The notes below the pieces were generated by a model. That model was not told the origin of the DNA, did not search any database, and saw nothing but the letters and a program-made list of their open reading frames with translations. Made by a program: the position numbers and the translations under genes. From assembly GCF_042932805.1 (NCBI RefSeq), contig NZ_CP170633.1:744001-808000 (forward strand): a DNA stretch of 64,000 bases. The letters run 5' to 3'. Source of the stretch: Ascidiaceihabitans sp029251465 (lineage in GTDB: Bacteria > Pseudomonadota > Alphaproteobacteria > Rhodobacterales > Rhodobacteraceae). Position 1 is the stretch's first letter; each line of letters starts with the position of its first letter. Shown one piece after another: positions 34,823-46,140 of the stretch.

Positions 34823-37800
34823 TGACTGCACCGGACAGGCCTTTGATTGATGCAAGAACCGGGCCGGAGGCGGACGCGCTGCACCACCGAGTTGTCTCAG
34901 GCCCACCCACGTTTCTTGACATCTACCGGGTTCTGCCAACCTTGGGTGAATGGTTTGAAAGGGTTCGCAGGTATTGTTCCGAACCGCCGCCCAGTCAGGA
35001 ACGTGCAGCAGACTGGATCTTGGACAACGATTACCAAATCCTCCGCGCGTTGCGGCGCTTGGATGAGGATTTTCCTCCGCAATTCTACCAAAGACTGCCA
35101 GCGCTTGCCCAACCCGATGGCGCAGGAACGCCGCATGCGTTTGCCGTGTCGCAGGCCGTCTATAATGTTTTAGAGCCACAGATCACACTGACGGGCCTTA
35201 CCGATTTCATTGCGCAATATCAGCAGTCCGCAGAACTGACTAACGCTGAACTTTGGGCAATGCCATCGATGCTGCGGCTGGTATGCCTGGAGCGGTTCAT
35301 CCACGCTGTTGGGGCGATGGATAAAGCACTGATGCCACAGGTAAAGCTGAGCACAGAGACCTTGACCGCACCCGAAACCCGGCCTGTCGATGCCGTTGCA
35401 AAAGCAATTACAAATCTGATTGCTGTCAATGCAATAAAATGGCCGGACTTTGTCGATGAGGTCAGCTGCATCGAAGCGGAGCTGGCAAACGATCCCGCCG
35501 ACATTTATCCAGCCATGACATTTCAGACCCGCAACCGGTACCGCGACGTGGTTGAACAACTGGCATCGCGGTGCGATCACTCGGAACCCGAAGTGGCGCG
35601 CATGGCGGTCGCTTTGTCGCGCAATCAGGAAACAGATACCTGCCGCTGGCATGTCGGATATTGGCTGGTCGAGGAGGGCTTGCTGACGCTTGAGGACGCG
35701 CTGCAGTGCCGTGTTTCGGGTGTCTTAGCATTGCAGCGTCGCTTGTCGGGTTACAATCGCACCCTTTATGCTGCCGGATTGATCTTGCTTGTGGTTGCAG
35801 CGATCTTGGTGTCGGTGATCTATTTATGGGTTCAAGATGCAACTCTGACCCAATGGCTGACCGGCCTTTCAATTACCGTTCTTCCAGCAACGATCCCGAG
35901 CGTTTGGTTCGGCCATTGGTTGATTGCCCGGTTTAGCCGCCCGGAAATTTTACCCGAGATGGATTTCTCAAAGGCAGTTCCGCAAGACTATGCCACTGCC
36001 ATCATTGTCCCGGTGATCATCGCATCCCCCGGCGAAGTGGATGCAATTGCGCAAAAGGTTGAAATTCTGCGTATTGCCAACCCTGATTTCGCGTTTCGAT
36101 TTGTCATTTTATCCGATATTGCCGATGCACAAACCGAAACATTACCACAAGACATCGAGGTAGAGGCCGCGCTGCAAAAGCGGATTGAAGACCTCAACCG
36201 TCGCTACGCTGTGGATGCCAGTCCGCCGTTCGTATTGTTGCATCGTCGCCGTAAATACAACGACGCCGAAGGATGCTGGATGGCATGGGAACGCAAACGC
36301 GGCAAACTCGAAGAGTTCAACCGCTACGTTTTGAGGGATGGAAAAGACGCGTTTGACGTGGTTGCAGGCCCTGCCGAAACACTGCGTGGTATCCGGTATG
36401 CAATCACGCTGGATGCCGACACGCAATTGCCGCCGGGATCAGCGGTACGCCTTGTCGGCATCATGGCACACCCGCTGAACAGGGCCGTCGTTGATCAAAG
36501 TAGCGGGCGTGTTGTGTCAGGTCATGCCATTCTACAACCGCGCATCGAGATTTTACCAAAGCTAGGCAAAGGTACGCATTTCACGCATCTTTATGGCGGC
36601 GACACCGCCATAGATATCTACAGCCGGGCCGTGTCAGATGTGTACCAGGATATGTTCGGGACTGGCATCTATGTCGGCAAGGGCATCTACGATATCGCGG
36701 CCTTGCATCAAAGCATGTTGGGCCGGGTGCCCGATAACCACATCCTAAGTCACGATCTGTTCGAAGGGCTGCATGGGCGGGCAGCATTGGTCAGCAATCT
36801 TGTTTTGTACGAAGACCTACCCGCGACCTATCCGGAATTTGCCATGCGTCAGCATCGCTGGATGCGCGGCGACTGGCAGTTGGTTCCATGGCTTGGACGT
36901 AGGGTGCCGACAGCGGAAGGTTGGACCAAAAAGACACCGCTGTCAGGGCTGGATCGCTGGAAGTTGGTGGACAACCTGCGCCGTAGTCTGATGTCACCCG
37001 CGTTGCTGTTGTTTTTTCTTGCTGGTTGGCTGCTGATGCCGGGCAGTGCGTTGGTCTGGTCGGGTTTTGCACTTGCGGCACCGGGCAGTTATCTGATCGG
37101 CGAAACGTTTGCCATTGCAACGGGCGGTGTGCGGCGCGGCGCGCTGGGCAATGCAGTCCACAATATTCGGACCACCAGCGGACGTTGGTTTTTCTTCATC
37201 GCCTTTCTGGTCAGCGACACGCTGATCGCGCTGGATGCAATCTTTCGCACGCTTTGGCGGGTTTATGTCACGGGTAAAAACCGGTTGGAATGGACCTCGG
37301 CGGCGCACGCATCGACGCGGTTATCGCACAGCAGCATCCGGCGCGCGTCATGGCATCTGATGTGGCCGTCCTCGGCGCTCGCGGTGGTGATCGCAGGACA
37401 TCTGGCGCTTTTTGATTTGCAGGGGTTCTGGAGCGCTGTGCCGGTTCTCGTGCTTTGGCTGATCGCGCCGGAGATATCGGTTTGGAGCGCACAACCCCGC
37501 TATTTTCGCGCTCAATCATTGAATGACCCACAGCGCAAATTCCTGACCCTTGCGGCACGGCGCACCTGGCATTTCTTTGAGACGTTCGTTGGCCCCGATG
37601 ACAACTGGTTGCCACCTGACAATTATCAGTTCGGCCAGAAGGAAGAGATCGCGCACCGCACCTCGCCGACCAACATTGGCATGTTCCTTGTGTCAGCATT
37701 GGCCGCACGTGACATGGGTTTCATCACCACAAGCGACTTTGCTGCGCGTGTGCGCAATACCCTCGACACGCTTGGGCGTATGGCCAAATATCGTGGTCAT

Positions 37801-40800
37801 CTCATGAATTGGTACGACACCCAAACGCTGGACCCACTTGAGCCGCGGTATGTCTCGGTCGTTGATAGCGGCAATTTGGCGGTGTCGTTGGTCACGCTAA
37901 AACAGGGGTGTTTGGATCTTGTTGATGCGCCCGTGATCGTACCTGCAAATTTCAACAGTCTTGAGGTGTCTCTGGATCTGTTGTGCGCAGCACTACGCGG
38001 CGTGCCGATGCGCGATTATTCAACTCTGGACCGAACAGAGCGCGCGATCCGGGATCAAGTATCACAGATCATCGCGTCGCCATTGCGGTTGAAAGAAGGA
38101 CTTGCCGCCCTCGATGGCGTGCATTGGCAGGCGCTTGAGATACTTGCATTGGAGGCAATAGAAAAATCCCCTGATCTTACAGCTGAGCAGGCGAGGGACA
38201 TCACGACATGGCTGGAAAGGTTCCACCATAACCTGAACGCCATTGCCCGCGATATTGATGCTTTCATGCCTTGGCTAGCAGTCATCGCCGATTGTCCGGA
38301 CGCAGTTTCTTCTGCCGCCTATGAGATGGCGGGCCAACTGTATTCTGAACCTGACTGGTTGGGCCACAGGGTATCCTCAGAGACATTCATTTCGGTCTTG
38401 GACGCATGGGCGGCAACGCACCCCGAAGCCTCCGCTCAGACAAAGGAATGGTTGGATCAGTTGCGCCTGTCCGTGCAAACGGGTTTTGCCAAGCAAGAGA
38501 CACTGCGCCTTGCCCTTCGCGATCTTGCTGAAAAGGCGGATCAGCTGGCCTTTGATATGGATTTTTCATTTCTGTATGACACGTCCGCACGACTGTTCTG
38601 GATTGGGTACAACCAAAGTCTGGAGAAAATGGACACCAGCCACTAAGACCTGTTGGCGACAGAGGCGCGTCTGGCCAGCTATTTTGCCATTGCCAAACAT
38701 GATGCGCCGATCGAGCACTGGTTCTCCTTCAGCCGCCCGATCACCCGACTTCAGGGTAAGCCATCGATCCTGTCGTGGAATGGGTCGATGTTCGAATACC
38801 TGATGCCGCCGCTGTTCCTGCCCAGCTACCGCGACACATTGCTGGGAGAGAGTGAGCTGACAGCCGTCGATTTTCAACGCACGTATTGCGCTGAACGCAA
38901 GGTGCCTTGGGGGATATCAGAATCCGCATTCGCCACAACGGACATGCGCGGAACCTTTCAATATCGCGCCTTTGGTGTGCCCGGTCTTGGGATACGCCGC
39001 GGGCTGACCGATGATCTGGTTATCGCGCCCTATGGATCGGCTTTGGCGCTGTGCGGGTGGCCAGAGGCCGCAGCCGAAAATCTCGCAGAACTTGCGCGGC
39101 TTGGTGCGCTGACCAGATACGGGTTTATCGAGGCGCTGGATTTTACGCCTGATCGAAGTGTCGGGACGCGTGACTTTGTCGCGGTCACGACATTTATGGC
39201 GCATCACCAAGGCATGGTTCAAACGGCCATCGTCAACGCCCTGCAAGACGATATCATGGTCCATCGGTTTTTGCGCGAACAGACCGTACGTGCCATGGGT
39301 CTTTTGTTGCAAGAACGCGTACCGTGGGACGTACCGCTGGAACTTGGGCGTGCGGATGAAGTCTGGGATCATCCCGCCGACACGAACCAAGCACCCGAAC
39401 TCGCACCGTGGGTGCCGTCGCCGCATCTGGTCGTACCGCAGGTGCATCTGCTGGGGAATGGCCGCATGTCATCCCTGATCACGCAAAGTGGGGGTGGCGG
39501 GCTGAGTTTGGATGACACGGGCCTAACACGCTGGCGACCTGATCCTGTTCGCACCGGTGATGGGGTGTGGCTCTATCTTCAGGATGTCGAAAGCGGTGAT
39601 CTATGGTCGCTGGGGTCTGCACCGACAGGGCGTACAGATGTCGACACCACGTGTGTTTTTCACCAACACATGGCCGAGCTGCTGTGCCGACACGATGGGA
39701 TTGTCGCACGCATGGACGTGACCGTGGCCCCTTATGATGACGTCGAAATCCGCCGTGTGAGCCTGATAAACGAAAGCGAGGTCGCGCGAACAATCAATGT
39801 CACGACCTATGCTGAGGTCACCTTGGCCCCGCCACTGGACGACGAACGGCACCCGGCATTCAGCAAGCTTTTTGTACACAGTGCGTATCTGCCCGACGCG
39901 CAGGCACTGGTGTTCACGCGCAGGCCGCGCCGTCCGGAAACGAAGCCGCCGGTGTTGTTGCATAAACTGGTTGCCGGCGACCCGGATGTTGCAGTCACAG
40001 CGTGGGACACAGACCGCCGTCAGTTTGTCGGACTCAATCAGACTGCGCGCGCGCCCGAAGGGGTGCAACGTGGTCTTGGCAAGGCGGCAGGGTGGACGCT
40101 TGATCCGGTGATGTCTCTTCAGGTGCGGGTATCGCTGAAACCGATGCAAACCAAACAGCTTGTCTTCCTGAGCGTCGCCGCGTCGTCGCGCGGTGCGGCC
40201 TTGCAGGTCGCCAAACAATATCCCGTTGCCATGATTGACCGCACCTTTCGCGACGCTTTGCTTGAGGCAGGGCGTACCGTGCGCAAACTTGGGATTGCCC
40301 CTGAACATTTGCCCGGGTTGCAGGTGTTGTCATCGTTGCTGGTGCATCCCCACGGAACATACCGCACCATGCAGCCCACAAATGCGGACATGTGGCATGG
40401 CCAGCAGGACCTATGGCGTTTCGGGATTTCCGGGGATTATCCGATTTTGTTGCTCAAGCTATCGGATTTGGAAAAAGCGTCGCTTCTGGATATTTTGGTG
40501 CGCGGTCACCGGCTTTGGCACCATTCTGGCCTACAGTGTGACTTGGTCATTCTGCGCGACGCGGCCAGCAGCTATGAAGAGCCACTGCGCGAAAAGGTCT
40601 TGTCCATCATCAGCGATGCCCAAGCAACGGGAATGTTTGGCATGCGCGGGGGTATTCACCTGCTTGCGGGTGATCAGATGTCGGCAACGATGCGGCGTGG
40701 GGTCGAGGCGTCGGCCTGTGTTGTGCTGGAGCATGACAATAAAAGCCTTCGAGAGATGCTCGACAAGGCCTTGGAAACGCAGGACCAGCCCCTGCTTTTT

Positions 40801-43278
40801 GTGCCGGAACCACATTCGTCGTACATTCCGGTTTCTGCCATCGTCAGGCCCGATAATTTGCAGTTCGATAATGGATATGGCGGTTTTGATCCTGAAAACG
40901 GTGATTATCTGATCCATCTTGAAACCGGTATCCACACCCCGGCACCTTGGTGCAACATTCTGGCCAATGACGGTTTCGGCTGCCTTGTCAGCGAGGCTGG
41001 ATTGGGCATGACATGGGCTGTGAATAGCGGCGAGCACCGTCTGACGCCGTGGTCAAACGATCCGGTTGCCGATGTGCCGAGCGAAGTCTTGTATCTGCGT
41101 GACGAGGCCAGTGGCGAAGTCTGGACGACGACGTCGCAGCCGATAGGGATGGGCACAGATTGTCAGATCAGACACGGAACGGGGTTCACCCGTTGGTGTA
41201 AGAACAGCCATGGATTAGAGCAGGAGCTTTTGTGCTTTGTGCCGGTGGATGACCCGGTCAAGATTGTTCGGCTGCGCCTGACCAACCCGTCGGATCAGCC
41301 CCGCCGGATCACGGCCACCTATTACGCGCAATGGCTGTTGGGTGCACTTGACAGTGCGTCCCGCCCCCATGTCATCAGCCGCTATGACGCAGACCTGAAG
41401 GCCATCGTCGGTCGCAACCTTTGGAATGCGGAATTTGCATCGCGCACGGCATTTCTGACAGCAACGCGTGATCCTTATAGCATGACCGGCGATCGGCACG
41501 AATTTCTGGGCCGCGAGGGCGATGTGCACAATCCCGAAGGATTGCGACGTTGGGATCTGGGCGGGCGCTTCCCCCAAGGCAGCGACGCTTGCGCGGCCTA
41601 TCAGGTGCATCTGGATATCCCCGCAGGTGCAGAGACGGAAGTTGTCTTTGTTTTGGGTGAGGTCGCGAAACCGACACAACTGGCCCCGATCGTCGAAGAG
41701 TGGCGGAACCCTGAAACAACGGCGCATGCGTTCGAGACTTTGCAGGCCACTTGGGCCAAACGGCTGGGTGCTGTTCAGGTCAAAACCCCTGATACGGCAT
41801 TCGATCTGATGGTGAACAGGTGGCTGCCCTACCAAAATCTGAGCTGCCGGATTATGGCGCGCGCGGGGTTCTATCAGGCGGGCGGGGCATACGGGTTTCG
41901 CGATCAATTGCAGGATGTGCTTGCGTTGCTGTTGACTGATCCTGATCGAACGCGGGCGCAAATTCTTCGGGCGGCACATTACCAGTTTGAACAAGGCGAT
42001 GTGTTGCACTGGTGGCATCCACCGATGGGGCGCGGTGTGCGCACGCGGTGTTCGGATGACTATGTGTGGTTGGCCTATGTGACGGGCCGCTATGTTCAGG
42101 CCACGGGCGATACGGAAATTCTCAATGTCGAAATCCCGTTCCTGAGGGCACCCGACCTGCGCCCCGAAGAACATGACCGCTATGCACTGTTTGATACCGG
42201 CGACACAGGAACCCTGTTTGATCATTGCGCCCGCGCGTTGGACAGAATGATGGCTACGGGGTCGCATGGTTTGCCCCTTATGGGCGGCGGTGACTGGAAT
42301 GACGGCATGGACCGTATTGGTGAAAAAGGGCAGGGCGAAAGCGTCTGGCTTGCTTGGTTTCAGATCGCGACGATCGGCATTTTTGCGCCAATCGCACGGC
42401 AGGCCGGGCATATGGACGCCGCAGATCTGTGGCAGGCCAACGTCGATGATCTGGTCAGCGCGCTGGATCTTTATGGATGGGATGGCGACTGGTATCTGCG
42501 TGCTTTTGACGATGACGGGATGCCTTGGGGGTCGTCCCGGAACGACGAGTGCCGGATTGATCTGATTGCGCAAGCGTGGTCGGTTCTGTCGGGTCTGCCG
42601 CTGGATGACCGCGCCCGTACCGCGATGAAATCGGCGGGCGCGGATCTGGTGGACGAAAAGGCGCGTCTTATCCGGCTTCTTGCGCCACCCTTTGACAAGA
42701 CGGGCCGTGATCCCGGATATATACAAGCCTACCCGCCCGGCGTGCGGGAAAACGGTGGTCAATACACCCATGCTGCGGCGTGGCTGGGCGCTGCCTACGC
42801 TAAGGTCGGAGAGGGTGATCTTGCGCATCGCATCTTCGACATCATCAACCCAATCGCGCGGACCAGCACCCTGCAAGATGCAGATCACTACCGCCGCGAA
42901 CCCTACGTTCTTGCTGGCGATGTGTCAGGTGTAGGCGCGCAGATCGGTCAGGGGGGGTGGTCGTGGTATACCGGTGCGGCCGGATGGACCTGGCAGTTGG
43001 GTGTTTCGGGTATTCTGGGCATACAGCCCGAGGCGGGTGGCGTACGGTTGGACCCTTGCCTACCAAGCAACTGGGGACACGCAGAGATCATACTCGAAAG
43101 TGAACACGGTCGGATCGAAATAACGATTAAGGACCCCGACAATATCGGTCATGGTGAGACGCGGATCGTTGCGGACCAGTGCGCGATTGATGGGCTGTCC
43201 ATTCGATACCCGGGCAAGGGCCGCACATGTCAGGTCGTGGTGACCATAATTGGACCATCAAGGGCCGAGGCGGAATAG
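34822..43278 (+). pseudogene. ndvB: Cyclic beta-1,2-glucan synthase (NdvB/ChvB type), split by one in-frame stop
   Basis: Frames 34822-38646 (1274 codons) and 38653-43278 (1541 codons) are in the same phase, separated by TAA 38644-38646. Together they equal a normal ~2800-aa cyclic glucan synthase. The first has membrane segments near residues 310-375, the GT84 acidic motif LDADTQLPPG (~531-540) and QHRWMRGDWQ (~678). The second has the glycoamylase-like region and a GH94 phosphorylase domain with GGGDWNDGMD (~1212) for length control. Homologues read HYDLLA where this reads H-stop-DLLA, so one Tyr codon became TAA. The enzyme makes periplasmic osmoregulated glucan; this copy is probably inactive unless the stop is read through or is an error. 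Confidence 0.8.
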
Positions 43279-43430
43279 GCCGGCAGCGTGAAATGATACG
43301 CAGTCACGCCACAAATGAATGTTCGGGACCTGCCAGAAACGCGCCTGTGTTGCGCGGGCCGTTTTCCTGACAGGCTGCTGGCGCGTGATCCAATGGAGGA
43401 GTGGATGGAACGAGTAATCTTTTCAAGGGG

Positions 43431-43730
43431 TCACGTAGATTTCCTGCGCAAGTCACGTGCATCTAATGATGCATAGTGTGCATTCCAATGCGTACCAATC
43501 GCAGTTTTTGCACTCATTTCCTGTTTTCTGCTGTGATCCATGAAGCTCACTTCAGCTTGTTTACATCTTCCGAAATCTCCTGACGCAGTGCCGGTCCTTG
43601 CCGCCCACTTCTTAGCCAAGCTCTCCTTGTCGAAAGTACGTGACTCCTGATACTTGAAGTTGCGGCGTATGATTTGAGCCAAGTATGACTTGCTTCCGTC
43701 TTTGCGGGTCTTTGAACGTATCGTCGCCAT
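43431..43730 (-). pseudogene. Tyrosine-recombinase integrase, N-terminal remnant
   Basis: From ATG 43730 the first 47 residues (MATIRSKTRKDGSKSYLAQI ... KKWAARTG) match the arm-DNA-binding N-terminus of phage-type integrases; the rest of the 99-codon frame does not. No catalytic domain with the R-H-R-Y residues is present. It is beside the right att core and points away from it, the usual integrase position of dusA-integrated islands, so it is probably the decayed integrase of this island. Confidence 0.65.
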
Positions 43731-43732
43731 GT

Positions 43733-43771
43733 GTATGACTTTCTCTGGTTTGGTATGACTCCGAGTCATAC
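43733..43771. repeat. AGTCATAC repeats with 19-bp palindrome (right arm sites)
   Basis: GTATGACTT at 43733-43741, GTATGACTC at 43753-43761 and GAGTCATAC at 43763-43771. The last two make a perfect 9-1-9 palindrome. The left end of the island has two copies of the same nonamer (8900-8919). Likely integrase arm sites or an operator controlling the integrase. Confidence 0.55.
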
Positions 43772-43829
43772 AGTATGTCGAAACAGGCGAAAATAGGGCA
43801 AAATCATATCAAATGCGCCGGAATGAAAG

Positions 43830-43937
43830 TTGAGTAAATTTCGAAAAAATACAATAAAATCAGATATTAACCGCTCAGCTCGCCTATCCGTTGCGCCCAT
43901 GATGGATTGGGTCATGACTTCAATTTATACATTATAA
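43830..43937 (+). pseudogene. dusA: Island-borne dusA 5' end at the right att
   Basis: A frame starting with TTG 43830 (GGAATGAAAG upstream) reads LSKFRKNTIKSDINRSARLS, then VAPMMDW, VMTSIYTL and a stop. It supplies a different N-terminus joined to the same RLSVAPMMDW core (43881-43910), as expected for the replacement dusA start that such islands carry. The dusA body should follow but does not, so the right flank has been rearranged or a further element has inserted at the same site. Confidence 0.7.
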
Positions 43938-44369
43938 AACAATGAGTAGACATTCTGCGAACGTCAATGTTGTAGGTGATGTTGTAAAATCCACCGGAGA
44001 TTGGGGCGACTGATGGGACGGACAACCACGCAGACTACGTCAAATCAGCGTGACAAGGACTAGCTCAGAATACTTGATGGAGCTCTGGGTTGATGTCCGC
44101 TTGCCTGTCGTAAGCGGTCGCTCTTCGTGGTTAGTCGTTGGGTCAGCTATGCGGACAAACCTGACTTTCGACTTTTGGTCTTTGCTAGCGCAGCATCGCT
44201 TTGCGTGAGCGGCAAACAATTCACTTTAGCACCGTCTAAGTCGTCGAAGCGGTCATTACCGATGCATAAAAATGCAGTGATGCTAATTGAGCGTTGCTGC
44301 ACTGATCGCCAATCCGATCAGTAGATTAAATTCGGCAGAATGCCCGAAGCAACAATGGCCGGATCAAGT
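43938..44369. other. Region right of the att core without supported genes
   Basis: About 430 bp with only short unsupported frames. AT-rich at first and then of ordinary composition. Nothing recognised. Confidence 0.4.
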
Positions 44370-44813
44370 CTACTCGTCGCCTTCAAAAACATCCGGCAAG
44401 ACCCGCGATAAAACGCCAATGAGAAAAGCTGTACTGATCCCAAATGTCAATAAGCCTGTGATCGCACAAAAGGTTGCGACGATCCGTGCGTCGGGACCCA
44501 AAACAATGTCACCATAGCCCAGCGTCGTATACGTCACCGTGGCGAAGTAGAAGCTCGTTACCAAGTTCGGCAGATCGGTGATCCACAAAAATACCACCGA
44601 CCACGTCCAGATTTGCAGCGTGTGCGCCGACACAAGCACGAATACGCCGAATAAAAGCAATGCCACCGGCTGCAGGCGCGGCCATCTGGTGGCATCAAAC
44701 ATACCCGCTAGTTTCGGAAAACATGGAATGCTGAATGCGATAGCTCCGATATGTACGAGTGCGCTGAATGTCAGCAGTCCTGTTCCAAGAAGGATTTGTT
44801 CGACTGCGCCCAT
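44370..44813 (-). CDS. Two-TM potassium channel
   Basis: 147 aa. Membrane helices and a pore loop with the selectivity filter TTLGYGD (96-102), preceded by SFYFATVTY, identify a small K+ channel without a ligand-binding domain. It is divergent from the RND operon with 75 nt between starts. Likely role is potassium flux and membrane potential. Confidence 0.85.
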   Translation of the reverse strand: MGAVEQILLGTGLLTFSALVHIGAIAFSIPCFPKLAGMFDATRWPRLQPVALLLFGVFVLVSAHTLQIWTWSVVFLWITDLPNLVTSFYFATVTYTTLGYGDIVLGPDARIVATFCAITGLLTFGISTAFLIGVLSRVLPDVFEGDE

Positions 44814-44888
44814 AGTGCGTTCCTCTTTTTTGGTCTAAGATTAGGTCAACACGGATAGAGACACAGACTTTGGTTAGGGGCAATTAAT

Positions 44889-46136
44889 ATGATACGAAAC
44901 GACTTGATTAGAGTTCTCAGCTTGATCGCGGCAATGGTGAGTACCAGCGCACTTGCTCAAGATGCGACCCCGCGCCCTGCCAAGGTAGCTACGGTGGTCG
45001 CGTCTGACACCGTTATTTCGCGCAAATACCCCGCCGTTGTGTTGCCGTCGCAAGAGATCGAACTGTCGTTCAAGGTGTCGGGCCAAATCATCGATCTGCC
45101 AATACGTGCGGCGTCTAATGTGAGCGTAGGAGACACCATCGCACAGATCGACACGCGCGACTTTGAGAACCAGATTTCTCAACTCCAAAGCAGTCGTGAC
45201 CAAGCTACAGCACAGCTTGAGGCCCTAAGAGCAGGCGCACGACCCGAAGAAATTGCAGCCCTAGAGGCCGCCGTTGCATCGGCCCAAGCGCAAGTAGAGC
45301 AAACAACCGATGCTTTGACACGCGCCGAAGCGTTGCTGGAGCGGGGCGTGGCCACGCGGGCGCAAGTTGAAGGCGCACAGGCAGAAGCGCGAGTAGCACA
45401 AGCGAATTTGCGGGCGCAGGAAGAGCAACTGCGGATTGGCGAGATCGGTGGGCGTCCGGAAGAGATTGCAGCGTCTGAGGCGGTTTTGCGCGGGATCGAC
45501 ACCCAGATTAAGGTAGCACGGGACAATTTGTCCGATGCGACACTGACCGCCCCTTTTGATGGCATCATCGCGCGGCGCGATATTGAGAATTTCTCAAACG
45601 TATCCGCAGGCCAAAGCATCGCCCTGCTTCAACGGTTGGAAGTTGTGCATTTGGCTTTTGATATTCCAAGCATTGATGTCACCGAACTTACCCGCAATGG
45701 ACCGGGTAGCATCACCAACATTGCCACCTTTAATTCCTTGCGTGGTCAAGAGTTCGAGACCGAACTCGTAGAGTTTTCTGTGCAGGCCGACAGCGCTACA
45801 CAAACCTACCGTGGTCGCGTTTCAGTGACTGTACCTGAAGGGGCCGTTATCCTGCCCGGAATGGTTGCGAGCGTTATTTCTTCTACACAAGGATCAGCTG
45901 CACAAGTCGCAGCACCTCTTTCCGCCATCGCAGCAGAACCCGATGGGTCACCCTTCGTCTGGTTGGTGTCGGATGATGGCAAAGTCTCTGCACAAAAGGT
46001 GTCACTGGGCGAGGCAACTGGCGCAAGCGTCGTCATCAGCGAAGGGTTGTCTGATGGCGATACCATCGTGTCAGCCGGTGTCAGCAAGATAATTGACGGC
46101 ATGACCATCCGTCCGATCACACGCGTGGGGAACTGA
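44889..46136 (+). CDS. RND efflux periplasmic adaptor (HlyD/AcrA family)
   Basis: 415 aa with a signal peptide (ends TSALAQ), lipoyl-like hairpin halves (SGQIIDLPIRAASNVSVGDT and LTAPFDGIIARRDIENFSNV), a long coiled coil (about 90-210, rich in Ala/Glu/Gln heptads) and beta-barrel/membrane-proximal regions. It links the inner-membrane pump to an outer-membrane channel, not seen in this window. Four nt lie between its stop and the pump gene. Confidence 0.9.
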   Translation: MIRNDLIRVLSLIAAMVSTSALAQDATPRPAKVATVVASDTVISRKYPAVVLPSQEIELSFKVSGQIIDLPIRAASNVSVGDTIAQIDTRDFENQISQLQSSRDQATAQLEALRAGARPEEIAALEAAVASAQAQVEQTTDALTRAEALLERGVATRAQVEGAQAEARVAQANLRAQEEQLRIGEIGGRPEEIAASEAVLRGIDTQIKVARDNLSDATLTAPFDGIIARRDIENFSNVSAGQSIALLQRLEVVHLAFDIPSIDVTELTRNGPGSITNIATFNSLRGQEFETELVEFSVQADSATQTYRGRVSVTVPEGAVILPGMVASVISSTQGSAAQVAAPLSAIAAEPDGSPFVWLVSDDGKVSAQKVSLGEATGASVVISEGLSDGDTIVSAGVSKIIDGMTIRPITRVGN

Positions 46137-46140
46137 TCAG

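Noticed and set aside
41215..42888. 557-codon minus-strand ORF inside ndvB
   Set aside because: It is antisense to a strongly conserved GH94 region and has no own ribosome site or family pattern.
38653..43278. Second half of the glucan synthase as its own gene starting TTG
   Set aside because: No ribosome site, same phase as the first half, and the break falls inside a conserved domain; a nonsense mutation explains it better.
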